Notes under the pieces: generated by a model | The model's database searches: none | What the model was told of the DNA's origin: nothing | What the model saw: the letters and a program-made list of their open reading frames with translations, nothing else | NCBI GenBank assembly: GCA_001600055.1 | Contig: BCIV01000018.1 | Span: 1-64,000 of the forward strand | Source: Filobasidium wieringae | Taxonomy: Eukaryota > Basidiomycota > Tremellomycetes > Filobasidiales > Filobasidiaceae | Length of the DNA: 64,000 bases | Reading direction: 5' to 3' | Shown: positions 33,985 through 45,286 of the stretch, one piece after another | Layout of the letters: each line of letters starts with the position of its first letter | How positions within the stretch are numbered: the first letter of the stretch is position 1 | Made by a program: the position numbers and the translations under genes

Positions 33985-36900
33985 ATGTCACAACCACTCC
34001 TGCGCCCTGATGAACATCGGAGGGAGAGTCTGAAGGTGATCACTAGGAAGGTGAGGTCGGGTTCGCTCTCTCTTTCTACTCTCTTCTCTCTTCTCTCTAC
34101 TCTTCTACTCCTCTCTCTTCTCTCTACTCTTCTCTTCTACTCTTCTACTCTTCCCTCTACTCTTCTACTCTCCTCTCTTCTCTCTACTCCTCTACTCTTT
34201 TGTGCCTTCTCTGGCTTCGTCGGGTCGTCCTGTGTGGGAACAAATTGAGCTGATCGGGTGTTGTTGAGATAGATCTCGAGCGAGACGAACATCTTACATT
34301 CTCAATCGACCTCGACCTCCGGTCACAACTATAATCACAATCACAATCAGAAGTCGAGGACGAGATCTAATTCTCGCACGCGCCAAGGTCAAACCCAAGG
34401 TCAAGGTCAAGTTAACCAGGGACACGCCCAGGGGAAGAGAGAAGTCGAAAACGTCCGGCCTTCCGGACAGGGTCAGGGGAGGGGGTTTACCCGGTCCAAC
34501 AACCATGGCAATCACCATAACAACAATCATAACCACAATCAAAGCAACAATCAAAGCAACAATCAAAGCAACAACAATCACAACCACAATCACGGCGGCA
34601 ACAACAACAACAACAACCCCAATAACAACCAGAAAAAAGGTCTAAGGAACGCAAGGTCATACGGGAACTTGAACCCAAGACGGGCCGTCGAACCGTCCTT
34701 CCCCCCCGTCCCCCCTCTTCCTCTTCCTCTTTCTCTTTCTCTTGCCCTTCCTGGTCAACCCGTTCAACCCTCCAAACTAAACACTTCCGATCATCCCACC
34801 CCCGCTCACACCCCCGCTCACAATCAGAGCCAAACCCAGTCCAGGCCCAAGAAAAAATACCCCGACCTGTTAGGGAAGAAACCGACCACTTCCTCCTCTT
34901 CCGCCCGTCTGGCTGGACCTGTAGGGCTTGGGCTGCGGACGGACTCGGGTAATGATTTCTTCGCCCGGCATGAGCCTGGGGTTGGGGTTGGTTTGAGGAA
35001 AAGGGGGAGTGGTAATGGGGTGGATGCGGGGGAGCAAGCAGGCACGACAACGGCAACGGGAACGCAGACGGGGACGCAGGCGCAGACGCAGACGGGCTTG
35101 AGACGGGGGAAGAACGGGGAAGGGTTGGAGAGCTTGGAACTCCTTTTGACTCGGGCGGGGTATAAGGAGACTAGGGTTTGTGAGCCTGAGAAGAGAGGGG
35201 CGGTGGGGACCATGACGGCGGGGACCACGACCACGACCACGACCGCGACGACAGGGACGACCGCAACGGAGATGAACGAGGTCAAGAGTGTACCGGGACA
35301 GGGAAGACCGAGGTTGGACGTGAGGCTTTTGACTAGACGGGTGGAACTACGGGCTGCGAAGGCGTTGGGGAGGGGGAAGGGAGAGGTTCGGCGTGAGCCT
35401 GAGACGGGTCAAGTTCCTCTTCCTTCTGCGGTCCAGGTTCAGGTAGAGGTCGAGGAAGAACGGGGACAGGGGGAACCTCTCCCCGCCCAGTCTATCATCT
35501 CATCACAGTCCGAACCTCCAAAGACTCTGCCGAGGAAATATAAAGAGGATCAGATCGATAGGGAGAAGAGGATATTCTCCGCTCCCGCTCTCGTCCCCAC
35601 CATCGGGGCTAGGAGACGACCCGATCATACGAGTAACAGTCCCCGGCCGGGTGGGGCGGGGACGATGAGAGCTGCCACTTCCGGATCTCATCAGGGGGCG
35701 CAACTGGGGGCACAACTGGGCCCTCGGGAAACGCCCGGTAAGATCGAGGGGTTGAGCTGGGCCGATATTGAGGATAGTATCGAGGAGGAATCGCCGGTCG
35801 GGGTGTTCACCGCCACGGGGCAGGGGCAGGGGCAGGGGCAGGGGCAGGATACGCCTAGTCCTGCCATGAGGTACAAGGCGGTCAGGTTACCCCCCGCCGA
35901 GTCGGTCCTGCGTGCGGGGGAAGGGGTGGAGGGGTTCTTTGGGAAGAGAGAGGATGGGACTTTGTTTTACCCCACTTTAGCTGGGCCGGGATTGGGAGTG
36001 GAGAGGGTCCCCGAGGTTCTTCCTCCCACGATCAGGGGGTACCCGGGTCAACCGGGGGCGAGGATGGGGGGTACGGCTTCTTACCCTTCTACCGGCTACG
36101 TCGTACCCCCTGCTTCAGCCACGATCGGGGGTAATCAATTCCCTAACCCACACATGCATCAGTACCGACCTCAACACCCCGTCAGTATCCTTCCTCCCTC
36201 CATGGACGCGTTCACGCTCAGGAAGATGAGGAGCGAGGCCGATATCAAGATCAGGGAGATGGAGCGAAGAGCAGAGGCAGAGGAGATGAGTAGAGGGTGG
36301 AAAGAGTTGGATCTCGAACACCCCGTCCCGCCCTTGCCCGCTTCCAGCGTCGTCTCCACGGAAGGGACCGAGATGGATGGACAGAGGAGACGAAAGGTCT
36401 TGAATCGCGTGGAATTGGAGTTCAGGAGCGTTCATACGGATGAAACCTCGGAGAGCGATTTGGATACTAATGGGGACGAGGCGGAATGCGTCACCCTGAA
36501 TAGTAGCGAGGTGGACGTGGACGTTTACGTTCGGGATATGAGGGAGGGATCGATCAAGGCGCCCGATACGGGGATCTTGTCTAATGGCGGGACTTCTATC
36601 GGAGATCAACAGTACGAGATTGAGATCGAGGACCGATTCGATCCGAGCGCGTACGAGGATGGGGAAGATCTCGATGTGGAAGACGTTGCTGGGGTTTATT
36701 CTTCCGATGAGGATTATACACTTACGAATACCAAGCGGGATGAGACCGAGATTGCCGAGGAACTCGTTGTCAGTACAAGTTACGAGTCGCGAGCTGTCAT
36801 GGAGAGCCATATGCTCGAAGACGAGTCTTCCAGACCGGAACCCTTGTTGCAAGCTATGACCACTCCCAAAAAGGCGATCACTTCCTCTCCCTCCGCCACG

Positions 36901-38022
36901 GAAACGATGGATTCTCCTGCATCCTTCACCTCCCAAGGTAGCCGAACATCGATCGTCCGTGAACGCAAATTACGTCACGCAATGTCCACGCCTCTGCTTG
37001 GAAGTTCAGCTTTCGACAGCGAGCACTGTGCCGAACTCACCGTGAGTAATATGCAGAAATGGAGTGCGACAGGTCTAGGACTGGGTGCACCGTCTGTACC
37101 TGCAGTACCGCACATCAACAGCACTTGGCTTTCCAAGCTGGGTGACCGTGTATGGAGCGTCGGTACGAGCGTGATGAGCAACACAAGCAAGGACGATCAC
37201 TGTGTTCCCTCGAGAAGCGCCAGGCCAGCCATGCCAAGAGCCATCACCGATCTCATGACTGCACAGAAATTGCCAGTCTCTCCCAAAGTCGTTCGTGCGG
37301 GCGCGGTCATTTGCGACTCGGTTCAGAGCGAGGACCTCCCCCCGGTCCCTGTGCCATCCGACGAACCTGGCTTACCTTTCCGAGCTCTTCGAACGAAACT
37401 CAGTCTGCAAATGCTCGGCAAGAGCGGTGAAGACCAGACGGCCGGCAGCTCTGACAAATCTCTAACCTTGAAACCTCGTCTCGATTGGCACGACCAAGAG
37501 GCCCAGTGGTCAGCGCCAAAGACGACCTTCAACGGTGCCACTACCACTCCGAAAAAGGTTTACAAGTGGACGACCAATATTGATGAGGTAGAACCTTTCG
37601 AGGATAATCACGACCTGGACTATACCCGGTCGTTCTTTTACAAACCTCCTACCCCACCAAAGCGACCCGGCAACGAAGCTTCGTCGTCTTCGACCTCTAC
37701 ATCCTCTCGAACTTTCCAGCGACAGTCATCCATCAAATCCTTGCGCGCACATCTACTCAAGGGAGTCATCTCCGCAAAGAACCTCGCCGGAGGTAAATCC
37801 AAGGATGCGATTCCACCTGTCCCACCTATTCCTGTAGGGTACCGGTCAGGCCCGCCTCCTCCCGTCTTTGCAATCTCAAGTCCAGGAGCTGTTGAAGCAG
37901 GTCTGCCACCGAAAGAACTCGTTCTGGAAGGAGAAGAATGGGAAGGTGGTTCTTACGAAAGCCGTAAGGAGGAAGCTAAAAAGCTGAAGAAATTGAAGAG
38001 AAAGGGGTCATTACGCCGGTGA
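33985..38022 (+). CDS. 1271-aa low-complexity protein, unknown function
   Basis: Exon 1 (33985-34050) encodes M-S-Q-P-L-L-R-P-D-E-H-R-R-E-S. It joins in phase across a 222-nt intron to one long exon (34273-38022). The N-terminal 100 residues are dominated by His, Asn, Gln and Gly (runs of N-H-N and Q-S-N-N, then a poly-Asn tract). A basic/Pro-rich part follows, a G-Q repeat near residue 540 (DNA unit GGGCAG), and an acidic middle. The C-terminal third is Ser/Pro-rich with P-P-T-P-P-K-R-P and a Lys-rich end. No enzyme domain is visible; it is probably largely disordered. The Asn/Gln-rich N-terminus is prion-like in composition. The frame is intact over 3.7 kb, which argues that it is real. Confidence 0.8.
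34066..34201 (+). repeat. Polypyrimidine (TCTACTCT-like) tract inside intron 1
   Basis: About 136 bp are almost pure C/T with interspersed A, built from units like CTCTTCTCTCTACT and CTTCTACT. It lies wholly within the first intron of the 1271-aa gene and explains that intron's unusual length (222 nt against the usual 50-90). Replication slippage is the likely origin. Confidence 0.85.
35817..35848 (+). repeat. GGGCAG hexamer tandem repeat (coding)
   Basis: About five copies of GGGCAG sit within the 1271-aa gene and encode alternating Gly-Gln. The hexamer unit keeps the frame, so length changes would be tolerated. Confidence 0.8.
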
Positions 38023-38853
38023 TTAAGCCGGCCGTCAAGCGGTTGTTTTTGATCATTTTATTGTTGTTTTTCGATCGCGCTCAATTGTATCCATGTATTC
38101 GTATCCTTCGCATTGCCTTTATGTTCTATTTTATTACGATACGCATCTATCCGAGAGTCGACATCCCTAAGCGTGGTCTCACATCATCAGCAGCGACTGG
38201 GCGATCCTTTTCCATTCTCGGCCTTTGAAGCTATCTCATCAGGAGCTACAAAAGCGTAACAAAAGAGGATGAAACCCTTCGGCATACTGGTTCGCTCACA
38301 AGGTTGAGAGTACCCTGTGTGGACAGCCCTTTCCTAAGAAGATGGGAACCACGACAGTCACAGTCGCGATGCAGTAGATTTCAATAGCTCCAGTGGTGTG
38401 AACAAGCTGCGTAAGAGTGAACGTAGTTTCGTTTCATCCGATGGATAGTCTAATGTCATACAAGAAGTCCATAACCCCATATTTAGAATTTCAGCGCCAA
38501 AAGCTCTGAGCCTTACATCTCACTTCGCAGCTTCATCCATATGCGAGCGACCTCCTCGATTTCTCTCCCTCTCTTCCAGGATTACAACCTCGGAGCATGC
38601 AAGCGTTCTGTTGCTCCACGCTCCACGTAAACTATAGGAGCGGGGATCAACTCAAACTTCTGGGTCTCGGAGGGGATGATATCGGTTCACGTTTAGCGCG
38701 CGCGTAGTGTGTTCTTTGCCAAGCACCATGACCGCTGTTGCAACCCAGTCCATTTCGTACCTCATTCCGGCTGATCTTGTATATACATCGGTAAAAGGTC
38801 AATCACATCGCAATCACTATGAGCTCTGAAGCCATATCCTCCTCACCCACACC
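38023..38853. other. Intergenic region
   Basis: About 830 bp hold the 3' flank of the 1271-aa gene and the promoter of secreted-protein gene A. The first 60 bp are T-rich, as expected for a 3' end. No gene is supported. Confidence 0.45.
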
Positions 38854-39572
38854 ATGTCCTCAAGTTGTCGTTTCTTGCCATTACTCGCCTTTATCCTACT
38901 CATTAACACTTTGAGCGTTTATCCGCAGACTACATCAACTCCCACAGATGGTGGGTTCATAGGTCTCAGCGGTGATGTGAGCGTTCTGAGAAGATCGTCA
39001 GCTTGGAAGAGTCCCGGCTGAAGCAACTGATGAACATATGCTTAGACCAACGATGGAACTATATACCACAACGAGAACGTATCGATTGGATGGAGACTCG
39101 ATAGCACTCCTGGGGCTCGTGGCTATCTAAACGTTACGTATGTTCAGAACGTTTCCCTCGTCTTCTGGAGCGTTACTGAAGAGGATCTTCTCCCAGCTGG
39201 TCGGAGCCCATAGAGGGTGGATCCTATACTGGAACCTTTACTGTACGAGTACCAATAACGATACTTATGCAGCCTGACTTTATCGATTCCATCTTTAGCA
39301 TACACCTAAAACACTTTACACATTCACAACTACCGGTCACGATGAAGGCGGATACACTTATAACGTGACTGAACCAGTTGGATCCAATTTGTAACCGTCC
39401 TCGTCTCGTCTACTAGCCGACTATACTCAAGCTTACTGTCACTCTTCGCAATCCCAGAACTTTCACGATCGCATCCGATGGGAAAGACCGTCAGGGGGTT
39501 GGTATCGTCTATCCTGTGGGAGCACGCGACGCCAATTCTGCGTTGCGCACGACCACATCTGATAGCTTGTGA
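38854..39572 (+). CDS. Small secreted protein A (paralog of the next gene)
   Basis: Five exons (38854-38976, 39046-39137, 39197-39242, 39299-39390, 39458-39572) join in phase to give 155 aa. Residues 1 to about 25 form a signal peptide (basic start, then L-P-L-L-A-F-I-L-L-I-N-T-L). The mature part has N-E-N-V-S-I-G-W, G-G-S-Y-T, and Y-T-Y-N-V-T-E-P-V-G-S-N-L-T-F-T-I-A-S. This is a Thr/Ser-rich beta-strand pattern with several N-x-S/T glycosylation sites. It weakly resembles the fungal secreted beta-sandwich proteins with a Y-T-W-x-V...G-T-S-L-T-F core, and I do not know its function. It has no GPI-type hydrophobic tail. Intron phases (0, 2, 0, 2) match gene B exactly. Confidence 0.75.
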
Positions 39573-40020
39573 GCAATTCCCTGACCTGTCCATTGCATGA
39601 AGTTATTAATTGCTGGGGGCTATCCACCAGCGGCGTCTGGCTCGTTACGATGTGCCTCGTCGCTCTTGCCCAGAACATCGTTTGAAGCTCGAGCAATGCG
39701 AGCTGCTCGTTCGTGACCCGGATTTGTATTTGTAATTTCCTGTAAACTTCTGTCGTCTTGCGAAATGATGCTATACTACCAAGGAACTCGGTGACTACGC
39801 TTCCAAGAGTATCGGCTAGCTTTGCTCTTGTTCAAGATTTCGGCTAAACTCGCGTACCTCGTCGTGCGCGCGCTACTGTAGTGAAACTCGAAGCATGCAT
39901 AACCTCGGGCGCTACTAGCTGGTGCATCGATCAACTGCCCGCACTATAGATACGAACAGCTGCAGGCACATTGCATCTGTGACTAGAAGCCAGTTTGATC
40001 GTTGTACATTGTCCAATGCC
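39573..40020. other. Intergenic region between the two secreted-protein genes
   Basis: About 450 bp should carry the terminator of gene A and the promoter of gene B. No coding frame is supported and no repeat shared with the flank of gene A is obvious by eye. Confidence 0.45.
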
Positions 40021-40729
40021 ATGACTTCGAAAGCGTTCCGCTCAGCTCTAGTTCTTGCCTTTTTCCACCTGGTCAACATCGCTAGTGCTCGTTCACAACC
40101 CACGGAGAGCCGTAATCATACAAATGGCGGGTATCGATTCAGCTTTGATGAAGTGAGCGGATCCTGTGCACTACCGTAAGAAAGCTTCGTGATGCTTAGA
40201 AGACGAATCGATTAGGACGTGAGGTTCACACAAAACGAGAACGTGAAGTTCAGCTGGGGTGCTCCTGCTGGCTATGGCGTTCGCCTCAACGCTAGGTGAA
40301 TTTGAGATTGTGTTCCCAGTCTGCTGGCGAGTCCTTGACATGCTTTTGATCTAGCTGGGTAGTGGATCATAAAGGTGGATCATATACAAGTGTGAGCCCA
40401 GAGGTCGTCGTGTTCCCCTTGCCAGCAACAGCAAAAGAAACCGTTTATAGTTTGAACCAGAGCCGCTAGTTGCGATCAATGCCACAGACCAACTTAACGG
40501 TTCAATCACCTATAAGGTGACTCAGCCAATCAACTCTAGCCTGTGAATATCATTATCATCACAAACTACGGATGGCTCTGATCGATCTGTGTCTTACGAA
40601 TACAGGACTTTCCAACTTGGAGGTTTCGAGAATTTTCACGCAAGTCCAGGTGGACTTGGTTACGGACGGACCGTCGTCGCGCCAGACACAAATGCGGCTC
40701 TTCGAACGATTCCTTGTGGAAGGTTGTGA
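40021..40729 (+). CDS. Small secreted protein B (tandem paralog)
   Basis: Five exons (40021-40152, 40216-40295, 40355-40391, 40451-40542, 40606-40729) join in phase to give 154 aa. The signal peptide covers about residues 1-23 (F-R-S-A-L-V-L-A-F-F-H-L-V-N-I-A-S-A). Shared blocks with gene A are N-E-N-V, G-G-S-Y-T, the pattern G-S-I-T-Y-K-V-T-Q-P-I-N-S-S-L against G-G-Y-T-Y-N-V-T-E-P-V-G-S-N-L, and a C-terminal D-T-N-A-A-L-R-T against D-A-N-S-A-L-R-T. Exon 4 is 92 nt in both genes. The proteins are otherwise well diverged, so the duplication is old. Two Cys occur, one of them near the C-terminus. Function is unknown; extracellular or wall location is inferred. Confidence 0.75.
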
Positions 40730-41231
40730 GTTATGGATAGCAGCATTTTTCTTCGAATTTTGGCGAACTGATTAGTCTACACTGATCTAGAGACATCGCA
40801 ATTCTTCTCTTATGTTGTATTGTAATCGCTGGAAGTGTCTGAACGAGGACCGCCTGCCACCCTGATGTATCGCTTTGCTGTATCATGCCAGGCGTGTATC
40901 ATCCATAATATACTAGCTATACTTACACATCAGCTTCGCTATTTCTTGAAGACCTCTGAGTTTGTGAGATCTATGAGTCTCTGGCCTATGATTCTATAAG
41001 CTCTAGCTCTACAAATATAAGACATAAGAGAAGTGATGATCGGTCCACAAGATAGCGCCTACGGTTGTCGCGATGACGTCATCCGCCGTTCCGTCGGCCA
41101 ACGCCGCTAGCTTGACTCGTGCATATCACCGTCTCTCATCCTTGAAGAACAACAACTTCGCAAGACGACATGGGTCAATTGGATATCGCCTGACCCTTAA
41201 CCTAGAAGCTCTCAAACACAGCAAGTACGCC
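40730..41231. other. Intergenic region
   Basis: About 500 bp lie upstream of the proteinase inhibitor gene. The open frame at 41073-41231 (M-T-S-S-A-V-P-S-A-N-A-A-S) looks like leader sequence. AT-rich TATAAG/ATATAAG stretches occur near 40997-41025. Confidence 0.4.
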
Positions 41232-41746
41232 ATGTGTGAGTATATGGCTGTCATCCTTGATGCTACCGGCGAGAACGTTCGATTCTGAACTGCGATGTCT
41301 TGAAGATAGCTCAATACATTGTCAAATTCAAGAAGGATGCTTCCACCGAGGACATCGAGAAGTTCTACGAGGCCATCGCCAAGCAGGGTCAGTCGATTTT
41401 TTGCCGGCATAGAAACATCGGCTGAACTGAAAGCCACTACCCACTACAGGCGCTGAGATCAAGGGCAAGAAGCACACTTCCAAGAGTAAGTCGCCGTCAA
41501 CCACCGTCTCGTGCTCGTGACCAGTAGAAGTTTATAATTCACATGGCTTCGACAGTCCTCCCTCATGCCACCGTTGCCTTCCCTTCCTCATTCTCATCTA
41601 ACGTCGATTCTTTGAAGGACCAGTACGACTGTGTTGACTACACCGGTAAGCTCGTCAATCTCGAACGTGTCCAGGTGTACGCGTCGTTGCTGATTGCTCT
41701 TGTCTTTCGCGTATCAGAGGCCGACGGCGAGATGAAGACCCAGTAA
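41232..41746 (+). CDS. PBI2: Inhibitor I9-type proteinase B inhibitor-like protein
   Basis: Cytosolic or vacuolar inhibitor of subtilisin-type proteinase B, equivalent to a free I9 propeptide. Five exons (41232-41235, 41310-41387, 41450-41485, 41556-41645, 41718-41746) give 78 aa, near the 75 aa of yeast Pbi2. The first exon is only the 4 nt ATGT, so Ser2 is split by an intron. The protein reads M-S-Q-Y-I-V-K-F-K-K-D-A-S-T-E-D-I, then I-K-G-K-K-H-T-S-K, and ends D-Y-T-E-A-D-G-E-M-K-T-Q, the usual D-G-E-x-x-T-Q tail of the family. The third intron is ambiguous. Sequence just before its acceptor also reads F-I-I-H-M-A-S-T-V-L-P, which resembles the family's missing strand but does not join in phase. 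Confidence 0.8.
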
Positions 41747-41876
41747 TCTTCACCATCAGCTATCTCAGTCACCAGGAAATGCTTTCCGCGGAGCACACGA
41801 GAACATTGATACATCTGTAGCGCTGAACAACCTGTTATTACAACGACCTGATTATGACAAACGAAACATGACAACT

Positions 41877-44800
41877 TCATCTAGAACTGGGCGTCGTCCC
41901 TGTTGTTCTTCCCTTGTTCAAATCTACTGTAGTCGAAACGCTGGAGGCTAAACTGAGAGGACGTAATCCTGTATGTTTGGGATCAGGTTTCGTAGGTTTT
42001 GGTTGTTGCCAGGCAGCTATTTTCGATCCGAAGAAACTCCCAATCCCCCCGATCGTTCCTCTCACATCTGGTAATGATGAAGCGGCAGGAGTCGTAGAAG
42101 TAGGAGGTGTGGGCTGGCCATCTCGCTCCCGCAATCGGTTCGTGACTTCAGATCGAACGCCATCAAATGCTTTGAAAAAGGTAGACGACCCTGCAGCAAG
42201 AGCAGATCCTATCGCTTCTTTGGTAGGTCCAAGCTGATCGTTGATATGCAGATCATGCAAACCCTCTTCAAGAAGAAGATCAGCCAGCGTTTCCCGTACC
42301 GTTTCGTGAAGCCTCTTACCCGTCAACCTGATCCCGATATCTGAAATTGCATTCGCTTTCCCTTCGCAAGGATGACTATTTGAAGGATTGTACTGAGCGA
42401 GTGCTCGTAAGAATGATGATATATGCACTCACCGAGGTTCGCAAATGTCAAACAACAATTCATCTGTGGATTTGTACCAAGTCTTGCAAGCACTCGTCTG
42501 CTTCACCGCTTCCAGCCACTTCTCCGAAAAGGGAGCCGACACATTTACAGGCAATTCTAGATCGTGAACGAGTCCGGTTAGCGAAAGCTCAATAACTGTA
42601 TTTTACTTAGACTGACCGCCTGGCATCGGTATCGAAGTTTGACCGCTTGCTACAAAGTCTGCATATTTCAACGTAGACAGCGCGCTGCAGATGTATTCCT
42701 CGAATTTGCTTCGTAGATCGTCATCACTGCCTCGGAACCTGGCAAGAAACGCAATATCAGGCTCCAGACTGCTTATTGAGATCTCGAAATTTCTTACGAC
42801 ATTCCCACAGGTCTGGTCGGATCACTCTGTCGATATCGGGCTACTTGGTAACTGCATGAATTGTACCTGGACAGGAAAACGACTCACAGGATTCCAAGTC
42901 TCTTCGACACTTTTCACAACCTGGTCCATCCACACACGATCATTCGATGTCAGACTAACCAGTTTCTCTAAATCCTTGTCAAAGAATTCGAATGTATTTT
43001 GATCGATCTGAAGATGCCTCATCAATACCTGAATCCATGCATGCTACGAGTTAGACTCACGTTGATAAGCAGATCCCACTGGCATTCCCTTTGCTGAGTT
43101 ACGATACTGTTGGTAGTACCAACTAACCACGACTTGGAGGTAAGAAGGTCGATTTGTTGAAGTGGCAAATAAGGCTGAAAGAACGCGTCCTATGGAAGGT
43201 GGGTTTCAGCAGTATGAGCGAGTCGCGAGCAGTTTCAAGCCTCTCACGGAGCCGAACGTATGCAGAGGCAGACCCATATATCGTAACAAGCTGTTCCTAT
43301 CACTGGTGCGCAGAGACGTAGGCCGCTTAGCTCGTTCTGACCGGAAGTCCAAGGTGGGATCGCCAGCATCAGCGAGATTCATAAGCAGTCCTGAAATGGC
43401 AGTATCAATCATAAGCATTCAGAGAGCTGGCCCTTTTTTAGTCTCGCTCTTACCCGGCATCAAAGATATCAGCGAATACTGGTATGTGCACAGACGCTCG
43501 ACGGGATAACCGTAGAACATGATCTGAGGGCAAAAATAGATTGATCAGACATCGCGTTTCGGTCTCAAGACAGGTCTACGGACTCTTTTCTGCAGCATCA
43601 AAAGCTTGACAATTGTGAGAGTTCTATGTCGGAATTTATGTAATAGCTCTCTCAAACTAGTCCCTGTTATGAATTGGCAGTGAGCGATATCCCTCCATAT
43701 CTGATCAACTTAGAGACGAACCTATGTACATGCTAGACTCGTTTTCTTTGCCTTTCAGCCCAGTTTCCAAGCTACTATAGAACTGAGGTAACAGATCTGT
43801 ATTCGAGAAATCTCTGTTTGTATACGTTTAGTGTGATGATAGTTGACCCTTGAAACAGTTTGCATTGCTAACCTTTGCGCAAACAGCGCTCGCGTGACTA
43901 CTCCCAGTTTATCTCTGGAACGATCTCAAACTCTCAATGCGATACAAGAAATAGACATAATTGAAGCTCACCTCAACGGACCCTTACGACGGAGCATTTG
44001 GTTAGCGGGAGCTGCTGCTTGTTGAAGCAATATATTGACTCACGAAAACAGGCCGCGATGCCAGGACAATCACAGCTTTCTGCACAGTGCTCCTGGTGAC
44101 GTCTGCTCCTTTCACTAGCAAGTCAGATGCTGCGATTTGGCGGTTGCAGGAGATCCCGAAGATAGTCTGACGTGCCGGTAGTCCATCTTCTTCTCCCTCT
44201 CCTGGTTTCAGATCATCGGTCTTGGCATTTGTGCCCATGAGGACTTCTTCTTCTCCTTCCTTCGGGTTGTAGACGCAATGCTTTGCACAACCTCACTGTT
44301 AGGATAAGACTGGGAGGCCATTCTTCATGTGACGTACAAAGTAAGAATAATCCTCTTCACTCTGTTGGGACGACAATCGGGAGCTTTAACACACAGTCGG
44401 AGACTTCCGAATTGTCGACAACCTACTAAGTGCGCTCCGTCGGGTAGGGCTAGGAAGGGTAACAATCGATTGAGCTCATCGTCCTTCTCAAGAGCTCGTG
44501 TAAGTGACGCTGGGTAGCTCCACTCGACTGTCGGTCCGACCTGTGAAGTTACGTCTGTCATGTGCGGTCGGCGAGTCTCGCTTACAGCTGACTGCTTACG
44601 AGGTGGTTGAAGTCTATTACGGCCAAGCCGAGTACTAGATCACTCTTCGGTTGCCACGAGTATTTGAGGGGGCCATCCAATCCAGGCGAGCTCAGAGGAG
44701 TATTGACAGCGGTATCTTTCGCTGGGGCCTCTAATCGTACAGTGCTTTTCTTCTTTGGCGTTTCTACCGTCCGAAGAGCGGATGTTCTAGGTGCATTGAA

Positions 44801-44983
44801 AGGATTGGCAGAAGGAGGGGGATAAGTACTGGTCTGTGGCAGACTCCAAGGAGTATCTTCTTCCTCTAATGCAACAGTCCTTCTTGGCGGACTTGACAGA
44901 TCGAACGAAGGCTCGACGTATGATTGACGGTTGCCAGACACGCTCTTCAGCTCCTGATTACCCCATGGGTTGTCGTCACTCAT
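41877..44983 (-). CDS. AVL9: AVL9, DENN-module protein of late secretory transport
   Basis: Conserved Avl9 protein acting in exocytic traffic from the Golgi, with a DENN-type module. The ATG at 44983 gives M-S-D-D-N-P-W-G-N-Q and an N-terminal Ser/Pro-rich extension of about 110 residues. The conserved part begins L-G-L-A-V-I-D-F-N-H-L, then V-G-P-T-V-E-W-S-Y-P and L-P-F-L-A-L-P-D-G-A-H. It continues with I-F-G-I-S-C-N-R-Q-I and the near-invariant D-V-T-R-S-T-V-Q-K-A-V. Further on come R-P-T-S-L-R-T-S-D-R-N-S-L-L-R-Y-M-G-L-P and L-T-S-N-D-R-V-W-M-D. Many short introns occur. The C-terminal 180 residues are Ser/Thr/Pro-rich. It converges with the I9 inhibitor gene (130 bp between stops). Confidence 0.9.
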
Positions 44984-45286
44984 TATGAGAAAGCGTTCGC
45001 ACTTGACTCGCCTGCTATAGTGCTATAATATAGGAAGCTCGTCTAACAGGCGAACAGCAAGAATCACGTCGAAGTTCGTCATGCCCCGATATCAGTTCAT
45101 TGTCAACAAGGTCGCAGCCGGTAATGGATTTGCTTCCGGCGATCGATTATTTCATCATTATTCTGTCATGAACCATATCACTACTAAGCTAACAACTACA
45201 CCAAAGCTACATGCTACACGCCCTAGAACCAAATCCTACAGTGACACGACGTTCTAAGTTTTTCACCTCGATCCACCAGATCCTTC
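44984..45286. other. Short intergenic region
   Basis: About 300 bp lie between the AVL9 start and the ABC transporter stop, both on the minus strand. It must hold the AVL9 promoter. Nothing else is seen. Confidence 0.5.

Noticed and set aside
36115..36936. 273-codon minus frame
   Set aside because: Antisense shadow of the 1271-aa gene.
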